From assembly GCA_905221605.1 (NCBI GenBank), contig CAJNDS010000388.1:1-64000 (forward strand): a stretch of DNA of 64,000 nt, in the 5' to 3' direction. Source of the DNA: Symbiodinium natans. Its lineage: Eukaryota; Sar; Dinophyceae; Suessiales; Symbiodiniaceae. The translations under genes and the position numbers were made by a program. The notes under the pieces are model-generated. The model had not been told where the DNA came from, searched no databases, and worked only from the letters and a program-made list of their open reading frames with translations. Below are positions 22,898 through 30,151 of the stretch, piece by piece (position 1 is the first letter of the stretch; every line of letters begins with the position of its first letter).

Positions 22898-23327
22898 ATA
22901 TACATATATATTTTTATATTTTTTTGGGAGGGGGGGGGGGTGGGTTCTCAAGCAAATAGTCGAGGCAGTTTTAGGGTTTGGGGACTTCGGGGGGGGGGGG
23001 GTGAAAGGGGGGGAGTTTAGGGCCTGGGGTGTTGGGTTTATGGTTATATAGAGCTGGGGAGGGGGATTTATACTAGGATCTGTGGGGTTTAGGGTTTGCT
23101 TCTGTGGTCATGCGGGTCTGTACACCCCGTAAATACCCTAAACCCCAAACCCCAAACCCCGAACCCTAAACCCTAAACCCTGAACCCTGAACCCTAAACC
23201 CTAAACCCTAGCCCTAAACCCTAAACCCTGAAGCCGTGTTCACGTGCCTGAGGTTGGCGGGCATGAGCACGCCAGCTTCAAGGAGCTTTCTACCTTTGTT
23301 TCTAGGATGCCCAGTAGTGCCCTTATT

Positions 23328-23359
<32 letters not shown>

Positions 23360-26300
23360 GGGGGGGGGGGGGGGGGTTAGGTCCCCTTATAAAGCCCTTT
23401 TAAGCAAAAAAAGGGCCACCCTTTTCAAGCCTAGGCTACTGGCCAGCCCAGGTTTAGCTCGGGACTCTTAGGAGGTTCAGAAGGGTACTTATAAGTTGGG
23501 GTTCAGGGTTTAGGGTTTAGGGTACTTGTAAGTAGGGTTATAAGTGGGGTAACTTTGGTTACAAACCTCTTTACGGGGGTACGTAGAATCCTACTTATAA
23601 GTGCCCATGAAGCTGCAAGCAGGCTCTGTCTTGGTGGTCTGGAGTCTTCAATGTCTTCCTTATGTTCCTTTATGTTACTGTGCTCCTATTCGGCGGTGTT
23701 TAGTGTGGTCTGTTCCTTGTGTGTTTCTCTTGTTTTTTCTTATCCAGGTTTCCTTATTTCATACTTCTAAACCCTTGACCCCAAACCCTTAACCCTCAAC
23801 CCTAGCTGCGTGAGACGGGTGGCTCAGGTTTGAAGGTGTTTAGGGCTTGTAACTGTATGGGGTGCATGTTCGTTTAGTTGAAGTCTCATGGGTACATGTA
23901 CGTAGTGTTGTACGTACCGAAATCGAAGGTCATAGCCATAGTTACCCTGGTTATTACTCTACTTATGAGTACCCTAAACCCTGAACCTTACTTGATTACA
24001 AGTACTTTCAACCCTTTTCAATCTCCAAGTCTTGCAGCAGCATGCAAGTTTCGGTGGTGCTGGCCAATGCATGCAGGAGATTGCAGAGTACGTTGCCAAC
24101 AACGAGAACGTGGAGTTCCTGGGTGCCGCGAGCTGTCGTTGCAAGTGGGGATTAGGGTTTAGGGTTTAAGGTTTGGGGTTTGGGGTTTAGGGTTTAGGGT
24201 TTAGGGTTTCGGGTTTCGCAAGCAAGGTTTCTTTGGACTGGAGACCCCTGAAAGGGACCAGGTAGACCTCACATCCCAGAGACCCTATCTAAAACTCTAC
24301 CCGAGAAACTAAGCCTTAAGCCCTACGCTCTAACTTCTAAGCCTCTACCCTAACCCCTAAGCCCTAAACCCAAAACCTCTCTCGGATGTTATATGAATCT
24401 ACTTCGCGGTTCAAGGCCAAGCATTCGTGGTTCAAGGCAAATCGTTCGTGGTCCAAGGCCACTCCTTCGTGGTTTAAGGCAAGTGTTGGGCCTTGAGCCA
24501 CGATGGTTTGGCCTTGAACCGTGGTTCAAGGCCAATCCTTCGTGGTTCAAAGGCAAGTTTTTGGCCTTGAGCCGCGATTTTTTGGCATGGCCTTGGTTCA
24601 AGGCCCTTTTTAGGGTTTAGGGGTTTAGGGGTTTAGGGGTTTAGGGTTTAGGGTTAGGGGTTTTAGGGTTTAGGGTTTGGCTTTGAGCCGTGGGCAAGGC
24701 AATTCGTCGAGTCTTGTACAAGGGTGGGCAGGGGATTGTCCGAGTTTAAAAGAAAACAGGCCCAACAAAAGTCCTGCAACAGATCGGCTCCTGCAGTCCT
24801 CTCACCCAAGCCCGAAAAAGAGGCCCAAAAAAGGTCTCGCAACGGATCGGCTCGGCAAGAAAATGAGGCTAATAAAGTCCGTGTTTTTTTGTGCCCATTC
24901 ATTGCAAGTCTAGGCCCTGCAAGCTGAGAGTTGACTTAGATTTGCAAGGTACAGCTAAAACGACCGGGTATGAGCCATGAGCAGCTTGAAGCTGTAGAAC
25001 TTTGTAGGGTTTAGGGTTTAGGGTATAGGGTTTAGGGTTTAGGGTTAGTACGATTCTAATACTTGGTAGTTTCTCAATGTTCTGGGGTTCTCTGGGTGGG
25101 TGGGTGTCATATCAGAGCCGTAAATAGAACTGTACTACAAAACTGCTCGATCCGGAGCTGCTGAACCCTAGACCCTACACCCCTATCCCTAAACCCCAAA
25201 CCCCAAACCCTAAACCCTAAACCCTCCTTTCAACGTAGCAGTCCTGGCACAGGTGCGCCGGTTGCCGGGCACCTCTTCACTCCCAGAGAGGGCATTTGCC
25301 AGCTCGCAGCTTCTTGGGCTAAACCCTAACTGAACCCTAAACCCGAAACCTCAAACTCCCAAACCAAAACTCAAAATGGCAGGGCCTCCCCCCCCCTCTC
25401 TCCCAAGAAATGACTCTTAGTAAGGGCCCTAGGTGTACCGATTTCATTCAAGGTACCCGCAAGTAACGGGGGGGGGGGGGGGGGGGGGGGGGGTAGGCAG
25501 GTAGACTCTTGAGTTCAGGGTTTCGGGTTTAGGTCATGTGCTCACATGGTCACTTCTTCAAAATATGGTCCCTTTTTGGGGGTCTAAGGCGGCCCCCTCA
25601 GTGGGCGATGAAAACCTGCACTGCTAATTGTGTTCTGCCATATTGCCCCACTCGCCCCGCTTGCCCACCAGCCCTTCCTCCACCTCTCCCACTTCCCCCA
25701 AAAGTAGTGAGCAAGGGCGAGCATGGGCCGGGGAGGGGGAAGAACAATTTGGTGTGGCTCTAGCTCCAGCCACAAGTCTGCCAAAGGATCCGGTTTGAGG
25801 CAGACTTGTGGTTGAGGCGAGTGCCAATAAGTGGCCATTTGTGGGTAGAGGGTAGGGTCTGGGGGGCATGTCAATGAGTGGTGGCCGTGGACGCCCACAA
25901 TGCGTACCCTTCGTAATCCAAACGCTACTAAGAACAAGTAGGTTTACTTGGAGGTTCGCGGGTAGTTCTCAGGGTTCAAAGTAGGGTAACCATGGATATA
26001 GCCTTATTCAGGGTACGTACAACCCTACTTCTAAGTGCCTGTGAACCTTCACCCTCAACCCTAAACCCTCAACTCTCAACCCAAAACCCTTAAACCCTAA
26101 GCCCTAGACCCCATTTATAAGTACCCGTAGAAGTCTTACAGCCCCTCGAACTGAGATGGGCATTTCTTCCAGTAGGGGAACCCTTCATACACTCTCAAAT
26201 GGTATAATCCTTATTATCGGAACCCCCAAAACTAAACCCTAAACCCTGAACTCTAAACCATTAAACCCCAAACCCCAAACCCCCAAACCCCTAAACCCTA

Positions 26301-26506
26301 AACCCTAAACCCTAAACCCTAAACCCTAAACCCTAAACCCTAAACCCTAAACCCTAAACCCTAAACCCTAAACCCTAACCCAACCCTAACAACCCTAAAC
26401 CCTAAACGCCTAGATCATCGGCTACGGCTCTTCAGCCGAAGCTCCTGCCAGAGCCGATGGCATCCCTTCGAGTGCCGTGCTGTGGCCGGGGCAGGTGATG
26501 CTCGGG

Positions 26507-26537
<31 letters not shown>

Positions 26538-26967
26538 TTTAGGGTTTAGGGTTTAGGGGTTAGGGGTTAGGGGTTAGGGGTTAGGGGTTAGGGTGTTTAG
26601 GGTTTAAGGTTTGGGGTTCAGGGTTTCGGGGTTTACGGGAAAGGTAGAGGCCTTGGGGACTGCACAAGGGCATTTTCTAGGAGTAATCCCCTTTTTTGAT
26701 GGTTGTGAGGGACTTCTTCAAGGGCCCAAGAAGTCACAGGATCAACGTAGCGAACCCCGGGAGCTTGCTGCTCTGGGCCTAGAGTGTCCCTAAGCCCCAA
26801 AACCTACACCCATACAGGGGTCCCCAGGTTCAGTCGCCACCTGCGTCCTAAGGATCGTGCTGAAGCAAGCGCCGACGCAGCGCAACTCCGTCGCCTTCAT
26901 CGCGGGCTTCCTCTGCGGCTACGTGTGCTCCCTGTGCTCCGAGCATCTTACACCGAGCCGCGATTGA
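14167..26967 (+). CDS. metallo-beta-lactamase-fold hydrolase gene, about 12 exons
   Basis: Exon islands encode, in family order, motifs of the metallo-beta-lactamase fold: LHCLGTGAGRT; FFLADLGLGV; SHNHSDHAGELPVVL with the metal-binding HxHxDH; SVIAEPEVLA; LRVYRMHELLSTG; THRAQHSELC; VGWTSDSGF with the metal-ligand Asp; GHEHASFKE; EIAEYV; IIGYGSSAEAP; and a C-terminal exon ending in TGA. The expected protein is about 330 aa, a typical size for single-domain members. The substrate is unknown; the N-terminal motif resembles RNase Z-like and related hydrolases. The joins 3-4 (phase 1), 4-5 (phase 2) and 6-7 (phase 2) were checked and keep frame. Over 90% of the span is intron, and intron 4 contains a 4.4-kb LTR element on the opposite strand. 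Individual exons follow as separate entries. Confidence is high for the family, moderate for exact boundaries. Confidence 0.8.
14268..14384. repeat. TTTAGGG tract, about 16 copies
   Basis: Longest G-rich tract in the window, forming the 5' end of intron 1 of the MBL gene. Confidence 0.95.
14385..15133. other. remainder of MBL intron 1
   Basis: Unrecognised sequence to about 14980, including poly-C and a region open on both strands (14476-14817), then CCCTAAA/CCCTTAA tracts to 15110. No foldback element identified. Confidence 0.5.
15134..15219 (+). CDS. MBL gene exon 2
   Basis: Acceptor CGACGCAG. Reads RPFFLADLGLGVCKQALRYL then GPHC. The DLGLGV motif follows exon 1 where the MBL fold has its second strand. 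The 3' end is uncertain among G-rich alternatives before GGTTTAGGG. Confidence 0.7.
15745..15902. repeat. foldback (MITE-like) element, family 2
   Basis: Starts TTACTTGGAGGTTCC and ends GGACCTTCAAGTAAG with AAGTAGGG / CTACTTATAAC-type inner stems. It ends only 8 bp before the exon 3 acceptor. Relatives: 16455-16565, 21437-21615, 23470-23625, 25944-26050, 48347-48450, 61625-61690, and a half copy at 50290-50328. Confidence 0.75.
15911..15991 (+). CDS. MBL gene exon 3 (HxHxDH motif)
   Basis: Acceptor CCACCCGCAG and donor GTCGGA. Reads IPSTIFISHNHSDHAGELPV then VLAVE. The His-Asn-His-Ser-Asp-His segment is the zinc-binding signature of the family and is the strongest single piece of evidence for the gene. 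GT-AG intron 3 joins in phase 1 to exon 4. Confidence 0.85.
16273..16333 (+). CDS. MBL gene exon 4
   Basis: Acceptor TTAACCCAG. In frame it gives ARGLQKRRPMSVIAEPEVLA. It ends TTAGCCAG before GCCCAG, a GC-type donor. In phase 2 it joins exon 5 (21361) to give VLARLRVYRMHE. The intron is 16334-21360. Confidence 0.75.
16450..16567. repeat. foldback element, family 2 copy
   Basis: Left end CTTGCAGGTTCATGG and right end CCATGAACCTCCAAGTAG are imperfect inverted repeats, with AGTACCCTAAATATGGCTATAACC in the centre region. Lies in MBL intron 4. Confidence 0.7.
16963..17220 (-). repeat. 3' LTR of element 1
   Basis: Matches 21072-21336 except for absence of a 7-bp AGTCTCT segment and substitutions such as CCATGG against CCGTGG. 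The outer terminal bases are TGTTGAAC and CACCAGCA in element sense. Confidence 0.9.
17221..17238 (-). other. polypurine tract of element 1
   Basis: In element sense GAAGGAGCGAAGGAGGAG directly abuts the 3' LTR, as expected for plus-strand priming. Confidence 0.65.
17483..21067 (-). CDS. Gag-protease polyprotein of element 1, 1194 aa
   Basis: Encodes a retrotransposon Gag fused to an aspartic protease. Residues about 1-470 are low-complexity, rich in Pro, Gly and Ala, and include three 22-aa repeats (VQGPNPAA core, about 236-302; 66-bp period). About 480-695 is a helical capsid-like region starting FQDWLELIHNPMRDL. About 733-754 is a CCCH finger (LCKFFVLSRGCRKGSHCEYA) and about 764-778 a CCHC knuckle (CWKCGSKEHHRKDC). 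About 890-903 carries LALVDSGATH, the catalytic DSGA of retroviral-type proteases. The frame then ends after an acidic tail without RT. The CCCH plus CCHC combination is, from memory of the family, typical of dinoflagellate copia-like Gags. The start ATG lies within the primer-binding site; the next Met is near residue 153, so the true start is uncertain. Confidence 0.85.
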   Translation of the reverse strand: MSPTLGQGNSTTGVTSSVSAGGAETDGPQTTFGIGAPSGLEAGSFGSALDGGDVIRHSLATGRARGDAEHNAHSPNKQGGEKDPPVAEQKTPGGSLGPRGLGTPDAKSLFPEFGSGWPRLSETWRSFARVLTARHDDEAPSVSTNLLSPRFGMEANHACSDQGFSRGVWPLVGTGVSPSEGCPLQDSLGGVQADVPIASLPGRDGLPEHATVVASSRANSPAVCANVCSATPAGRSGAMQGAQVQGPNPAAVLAGVPGAQVQGAQVQGPNPAAMLAGLPGAQAQGAQVQGPNPAAELAGLFGATQSAPSVPVGATNGLQEPQVPSFTGSMPLPPQAQTPNPCLRGSAESDLLSGLVTGMNVQTTSSGVEGVWTPQSVKGVGVQQPCSQHVPPAPAIVAHALGSHAQLIPGGAVAGHAGSQVAPSGFPSQQPLLEALTVGVLQLQGLQAQLTMEKGDNEVVKPGSPILPSLGPPEPANGSLIFQDWLELIHNPMRDLSNSSYVWWARVLQVSREAYTRWCVASPLDRLSIEPQEQGSASGRWVRVNSRACGMILEALDPSVKAHILAHRATGVAACLLFRLFTMYQPGGGAERWLVLRSLQSPCPIQNVHSGIMALRDWGRWHRRCVECGMMVPDPMVLARALTEMTRGVLDGHSDAAFRMQCARAVLRIDQHPSGEEVLTYHRHLLAEFETLALAQPEVSGGRVAEISNSGEQANKSHSVTQNEKPRLPTRKLCKFFVLSRGCRKGSHCEYAHDLSVFSAQDKANRCWKCGSKEHHRKDCRAGRVNEASPQLQPQVQEELAAQDATNSTQATGPGGDTRRSEAAPQTPVFEPRMGVWEEVQRGHRQDAGQVLPKLFGELVKTCCDASRRQESPQTPNPIPQMRSLHVHAQALALVDSGATHPLRQTGAQEEWDTAVEVDVSLGGNVHALARLTCNGTLLTPPGREGTQTIIPMGAVISRLGFRLSWVSDADCAFHHPDGQVIPLVIRCGCPYMCKHVALELIAQLEADVRHEGANADGTPQVGLCGSSEATSLLARNVEPRSRKLKLPPQHQPRCNASKSDKPHATSVCVAASRLRLGSGKGCGNIRATNSPHDSQSMLVCFKLNAQDSDDDGDADPNRGDSTPCAYDFSDWTHCSSMPALSSRQLLDRPRFVHRRARSTRPCDVNPVCRKSLVPASDLDAVSESEQNLAFCLA
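20157..20365 (-). repeat. 66-bp tandem repeats within gag
   Basis: GGATTGGGACCTTGGACC recurs at 66-bp spacing (20190, 20256, 20322 on the + strand). The in-frame period gives three 22-aa copies. Confidence 0.9.
21058..21071 (-). other. primer-binding site, initiator tRNA-Met anticodon half (copia type)
   Basis: In element sense GGTTATGAGCCCAA follows the 5' LTR without a gap. It is complementary to the anticodon stem-loop (GGGCTCATAACC with CAT anticodon) of initiator tRNA-Met, as in Drosophila copia, which primes from a half-tRNA. The identical 14 nt occur in element 2. Confidence 0.8.
21072..21336 (-). repeat. 5' LTR of element 1
   Basis: 265-bp copy of 16963-17220. Terminal TG..CA. Followed by GTTAG target duplication and TTTAGGG. 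Confidence 0.9.
21361..21442 (+). CDS. MBL gene exon 5
   Basis: Acceptor ATCCTGGCAG. Reads LRVYRMHELLSTGIDMSEFL then GDPAVAT. Phase 2 join with exon 4 restores ARLR. The 3' boundary coincides with the start of a family 2 foldback element (TTTACTTGAAGG). Confidence 0.75.
21437..21615. repeat. foldback element(s), family 2
   Basis: TTACTTGAAGGTTC occurs twice (21445, 21520) and the far end is CCCATGAACCTCCAAGTA, with a TTTAGGG tract between the two left ends. Suggests an insertion or partial duplication. Confidence 0.65.
22026..22090. repeat. CT microsatellite
   Basis: (CT)n with interruptions, forming a pyrimidine tract just upstream of the exon 6 acceptor. Confidence 0.85.
22102..22211 (+). 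CDS. MBL gene exon 6
   Basis: Acceptor GTAGTCAG after a CT-rich tract. Reads GSREAGLVHLTTHRAQHSEL then CFGARLDIGRS. H-x-x-x-H-S-E is at the position of the next metal-site motif. It ends in AGCCTCT, which is repeated exactly at the exon 7 start. Confidence 0.75.
22453..22546 (+). CDS. MBL gene exon 7 (SDSG motif)
   Basis: Acceptor CCCAAGGCAG. Reads LSVGWTSDSGFSPSLLGSLN and CPSLLLIDARK. The Asp in TSDSG is the expected bridging metal ligand. The end is either AAG before GCCAGG (GC donor) or further downstream at CAGGGG. Confidence 0.8.
22855..22920. repeat. TATATA/CATATA microsatellite
   Basis: Alternating TA and CATATA run inside MBL intron 7, followed by poly-T and poly-G. Confidence 0.85.
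23253..23285 (+). CDS. MBL gene exon 8 (GHEHASF motif)
   Basis: Acceptor GTGCCTGAG. Reads VGGHEHASFKE, the late His motif of the family. The exon is very short (about 30-33 nt); the end is ambiguous because AGGAG is shared with the exon 9 start. Confidence 0.65.
23331..23376. repeat. poly-T (29) followed by poly-G (17)
   Basis: Homopolymer T run passing directly into a G run, inside a family 1 foldback relative. A similar T17-G17 pair lies at 28299-28332. Confidence 0.9.
24077..24148 (+). CDS. MBL gene exon 9
   Basis: Acceptor AATGCATGCAG. Reads EIAEYVANNENVEFLGAAS. Continues the exon 8 motif as SFKEIAEYV. The end lies between AGC and TGG before GGATTAGGG. Confidence 0.6.
24400..24605. repeat. 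GTGGTTCAAGGC minisatellite
   Basis: Units of about 24-27 bp containing TTCGTGGTTCAAGGC, later inverted as GCCTTGAGCCACG. Intron 9 of the MBL gene. Confidence 0.8.
25240..25315 (+). CDS. possible MBL gene exon 10
   Basis: After GTAGCAG or GGCACAG two frames stay open, one reading GAPVAGHLFTPREGICQL. Position between exons 9 and 11 fits, but the frame is not settled. Confidence 0.35.
25468..25493. repeat. poly-G tract, 26 G
   Basis: Uninterrupted run of 26 G after AAGTAAC. Confidence 0.95.
25944..26050. repeat. foldback element, family 2 copy
   Basis: TTACTTGGAGGTTCG at the left and CTGTGAACCTTCA at the right, with AAGTAGGG and CCCTACTTCTAAGT inside. Confidence 0.7.
26281..26395. repeat. CCCTAAA tract, about 15 copies
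   Basis: C-rich telomere-type tract just before MBL exon 11. Confidence 0.95.
26414..26510 (+). CDS. MBL gene exon 11
   Basis: Acceptor AACGCCTAG. Reads IIGYGSSAEAPARADGIP then SSAVLWPGQVMLGQ. GYG..AEAP is the C-terminal motif region of the family. It ends at CAGC before GAGAGAG, suggesting a GA-type donor inside a GA microsatellite (26509-26536). Confidence 0.75.
26834..26967 (+). CDS. MBL gene exon 12 (terminal)
   Basis: Acceptor CCAGGTTCAG. Reads ATCVLRIVLKQAPTQRNSVA then FIAGFLCGYVCSL and stops at TGA 26965-26967. The hydrophobic FIAGFLCGYVCSL could be a buried strand or a membrane segment. The phase fits an exon 11 ending at 26510. Confidence 0.6.
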
Positions 26968-26990
26968 CGCCGGGCTCACGGGTCAGCCTT

Positions 26991-27123
26991 GTTCTTAGTA
27001 GGGAATGAGGGAATTAGTATATATATATATATGTATATCCACATATATATATATATGTATATATGTATAGACCCTTTAAGGAATTACATAGGGTACCTCA
27101 TTCCCTCATTCCCGACTAAGAAC
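26991..27123. repeat. MITE-like element with 24-bp terminal inverted repeats
   Basis: GTTCTTAGTAGGGAATGAGG at 26991 is matched by its complement ending 27123, one mismatch over 24 bp. The centre is a TATATA microsatellite. 133 bp in all; the cleanest foldback element in the window. Confidence 0.85.
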
Positions 27124-27446
27124 CCGCCGGATTTCTGCACAGTCGCCTTTAGGGCCCTCAACCCTGAACCCCTTGCTTTGAGACGCCAAGCCTTGGATGG
27201 ATCCTAATGATATCAAGTAGAGCATGAAGGGCTTCCTGGTGATGGATCCTAAGGCCTAAGCCCCATGCCTCAATAAAACAGAAGACTTAAAGTGTTGCTG
27301 TAGTAGAAAAAGGAAACAAAGGGGAATGCCCGGTTGTGCCACAAACCCCTATACCCCTAAACCCTGAATCCTAAACCCTAAACCCTAAACCCTAAACACC
27401 CCAAACCCTACCCTGAAACAGGGAGCCGGACTGCCATTTCTCACAG
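27124..27446. other. intergenic or intronic spacer
   Basis: Contains a short open stretch (27198-27260, with stops) and a CCCTAAA tract at 27355-27400. No gene recognised. Confidence 0.4.
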
Positions 27447-27525
27447 CTGCAAGACGCGCGGTGACAAAAGACACCGGCCAGGACCCACATATGACATCTG
27501 GGGCATGTCTTAACACCGGGCTTAG
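27447..27525 (+). CDS. exon-like island (weak)
   Basis: Acceptor CATTTCTCACAG. One frame is open (ARRAVTKDTGQDPHMTSGAC). Ends before GCTTAGGGTTTAGGG. Confidence 0.3.
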
Positions 27526-27871
27526 GGTTTAGGGTTTAGGGTTTAGGTTTTAGGGTTTAGGGTTTAGGGTTTAGGGTGTTGGCTTGCCGCTTGCATTCAC
27601 AGGCCAATACCCCTTGGAAGCATTCCTTACACTACATGTAGGTTCTGATTGCGTTTGCGGATCATCCTCTACTTGTGGGATACTGGAATCTCTGGACGTT
27701 GGCCTACCAGTCGCTTTTTTTCTGAGGGCACTGCTGTCAGAATACTTGTAGCCAAACAGCGTGTTCTCAATGCTGAAGCCTGAAGCCTTGAAGCCTCAAG
27801 CCCCTAAACCCTAAGTGGTTTAGGGTTTAGGGTCTAGGGTTGAAAGCCCAACCCTTAATCGTTGCGCCCAG

Positions 27872-27938
27872 GCCGCACGAGAGATGCAGAGAAATCTTCG
27901 GACCACCGATGGGCGCAGGAGACTGACTTTCTGGGGCT
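27872..27938 (+). CDS. exon-like island, helical peptide
   Basis: Acceptor CGTTGCGCCCAG. Reads AAREMQRNLRTTDGRRRL. No family recognised. Confidence 0.4.
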
Positions 27939-27954
27939 CTGGCACTATCTGAGA

Positions 27955-28170
27955 TTTAAGGGTGGCTATATGGGCCCTTAATCTGATCCCCTTTAAGGGA
28001 TTCTTAGGGTTTAGGGTTCAGGGTTTAGGGTTTAGGGTTTTTACATGGGCCCTGAATACGGTCCTTTACCTCCTTTAAACTGTTCTGACGTGCGGGCCCC
28101 TTAAGTTGTGCAGGGTATACGAGGGGTATGTTAGGGGTTCCCCTTTTGTGGGCCCGTACTAAGGGACCAT
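27955..28170. repeat. foldback-type repeat (GGGCCCTTAA / TTTAAGG), copy 1
   Basis: ATGGGCCCTTAATC, CCTTTAAGGG, ATGGGCCCTGAA and CTGACGTGCGGGCC recur in 61370-61500, where they appear partly inverted. Probably a dispersed foldback family. Confidence 0.5.
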
Positions 28171-28768
28171 GTCTGAGCGCGAGCAGCCCTAGCAAGGGCA
28201 CGTGTCAACTGCGCACCTCCCCCAACAAGAGCCCCCGAATCAAACTACTGAACTACTCTAGGGGCCTAAAAAATTAGAAAAGTTTTTGTGTGTGTGGGTT
28301 TTTTTTTTTTTTTTTGGGGGGGGGGGGGGGTTCTTGTAGCATGCTTATGAAGTGACCATAAGGGAATACTGTTAGTAAATATTCCGACCCCTGTTCTTAC
28401 ATCTAAATATGAATGCAATGAATGGTATTCAAGGAAGACAAAAGTACAAACACAGGGCTGTTTCAAAGCCCTTCTCATCTGCATGAACCCAACCCTACAA
28501 GCCGAACCCCCCCTCCCCCGATCTCCCATAGCCCTGACACATCCGAATGCCTGATGCGCATCTTGGCCCTAAACACTAAACCCTAAAGCCTACACCTTAA
28601 ACCCTAAACCTTAAACCGTAAACCCCCAAACCGTAAACCCTAAACCCTAAACCCTAAACCCTAGACCCTAAACCCTAAACCCTAAACCCTAAACCCTAAA
28701 CCCTAAACCCTAAACCCTAAACCCTAAACCCTAAACCAACCCTAAGCCCTAAACCCTGGATGACTGAG

Positions 28769-28821
28769 GCCTGGATACCCTTCAGCAGAGCCTGGAGAGC
28801 AGCAGCGCAGACGGAGCCTGA
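28769..28821 (+). CDS. coiled-coil island C1
   Basis: Acceptor GATGACTGAG. Reads LDTLQQSLESSSADGA. First of a long series of helical islands from 28.7 to 40.7 kb, probably exons of one large coiled-coil protein. Confidence 0.5.
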
Positions 28822-29065
28822 GAGTTCTTGGGAAGTCTGGGCTTTAGGGTTTAGGGTTCAGGGTTTAGGGTTTAGGGTTGATGGGGTTTAGGGTTTAGGG
28901 TTCAGGGTCTGAGGTTTAGGGTTTAGGGTTCGAGGGTTGATAGGGTTTAGGGTTCAGGGTTCTAAGGTAGATAGGGTTCTAGGGTTCAGGGTGTAGGAGA
29001 GGTTGAGAGTTTAGGGCTGCGGCTTGGGGGGACTCCCAGTTCAGGGGTAAGGGTATCGATGTCAG

Positions 29066-29107
29066 AGTTACAGCGGCGCATCTACCCTCTGCTGCAGGCC
29101 ATAGAAG
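29066..29107 (+). CDS. coiled-coil island C2
   Basis: Acceptor ATCGATGTCAG. Reads ELQRRIYPLLQAIED in the frame that also spans the acceptor. Confidence 0.45.
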
Positions 29108-29260
29108 ATAAGCACCTCTCCCCCAAAAGCCCTACAACCAAGCCCCTCACCCCAAAACCCTGAAACCAACTCCTAAACCTTCAGCAAAAACCCCGAGTTA
29201 AACCCCAAACCCCAAACCCTGAACCTGGCAACTTCGGCTTTACTTTTCCGCACTGCCGAG

Positions 29261-29296
29261 GCACTGAACACGGAGATTTCGGGACTTTCTGACAAG
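29261..29296 (+). CDS. coiled-coil island C3
   Basis: Acceptor TTTTCCGCACTGCCGAG after a pyrimidine tract, possible GC donor (AAG before GCCTAC). Exactly 12 codons, ALNTEISGLSDK. Confidence 0.45.
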
Positions 29297-29458
29297 GCCT
29301 ACCCCTCTTTGTTGTCGGTTACGAGGAAGGATTTTGGATGTTTACGAAGGTGTCCTGGGCATCTTTTGAAACCCCCTAAACCCTAAACCTTAAACCCTAA
29401 ACCCTAAACCCTCAGAGGGGGCTCGAGACCCAATCTTAGGGTCGCGTTTAGAATGCAG

Positions 29459-29515
29459 AGTTGAAGGTCTTTGAGGGAGTGCTGAAAGGTGCCATGGACC
29501 CCCACCTGAAATCCC
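29459..29515 (+). CDS. coiled-coil island C4 (weak)
   Basis: Acceptor TTTAGAATGCAG. Reads LKVFEGVLKGAMDPHLKS. Confidence 0.35.
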
Positions 29516-29686
29516 GAACTCCCTAACATCCCTAAAAGCCCTAAAAACCCAAAAAGCCCAAAATCCCTAACCCTAAATCCCTCAACCCTAAACACCCTAA
29601 ACCCTAAACTCTAAAGCCCCAAACCCTAAACCCTAAACCCTAAACCCTAAACCCTAAACCCTAAACCCTAAATCCCTTTTCTTGAG

Positions 29687-29783
29687 GTGGAAAGCCTGCA
29701 ATCTGTGACCAAGACGCTGTCCAAGCAGCGCGACCTCGAGTTGCTGGAAGCGCGCATGCAAAAGGCGGGCCGCATGAGTCGAG
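29687..29783 (+). CDS. coiled-coil island C5
   Basis: Acceptor CCCTTTTCTTGAG. Reads VESLQSVTKTLSKQRDLELL then EARMQKAGRMSR. It ends GTCGAGG right before GGTTTAGGG. One of the strongest islands: heptad pattern, GC-rich codon use and clean flanks. Confidence 0.6.
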
Positions 29784-30094
29784 GGGTTTAGGGTTTAGGG
29801 TTTTTAGGGTTTAGGGTTTTGGGTGGGTTTAGGGAATTTAGGGAGTTTAGAGAGTTTAGGGAGTTTGGGGAGTTTAGGGAGTTTAGGGCTTGGGGCTTAG
29901 GGTTCAGGGTTTAGGGCTTGTAGTTTCTACAAGCTCTCACAGGCTCTTTACAGGCTTGTGTGTTTTTGTTACCGGCTTGGTGGTTTTTTGTAAAGGGTAC
30001 ACCAGGGTGACAGGTGCACTGGCTAGACCCTCAACCCTAAACCCTTCTAAACCCTAAACCCCTGTGAGGCTGTACCCCTCGACCCCCCATGCAG

Positions 30095-30151
30095 GCCGAG
30101 ACGTCACTTCAGGCTACCACGGAAGAACTCGGCCACGGCCTGAGACTATGG
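30095..30151 (+). CDS. coiled-coil island C6
   Basis: Acceptor CCCCCCATGCAG. Reads AETSLQATTEELGHGLRL. Confidence 0.5.

Noticed and set aside
24480-24600. CCTTGAGCCACG and CCTTGAGCCGCG words resembling the complement of GGCTCAAG
   Set aside because: They are part of the local GTTCAAGGC minisatellite and lack the CATTTT part of the spliced leader.
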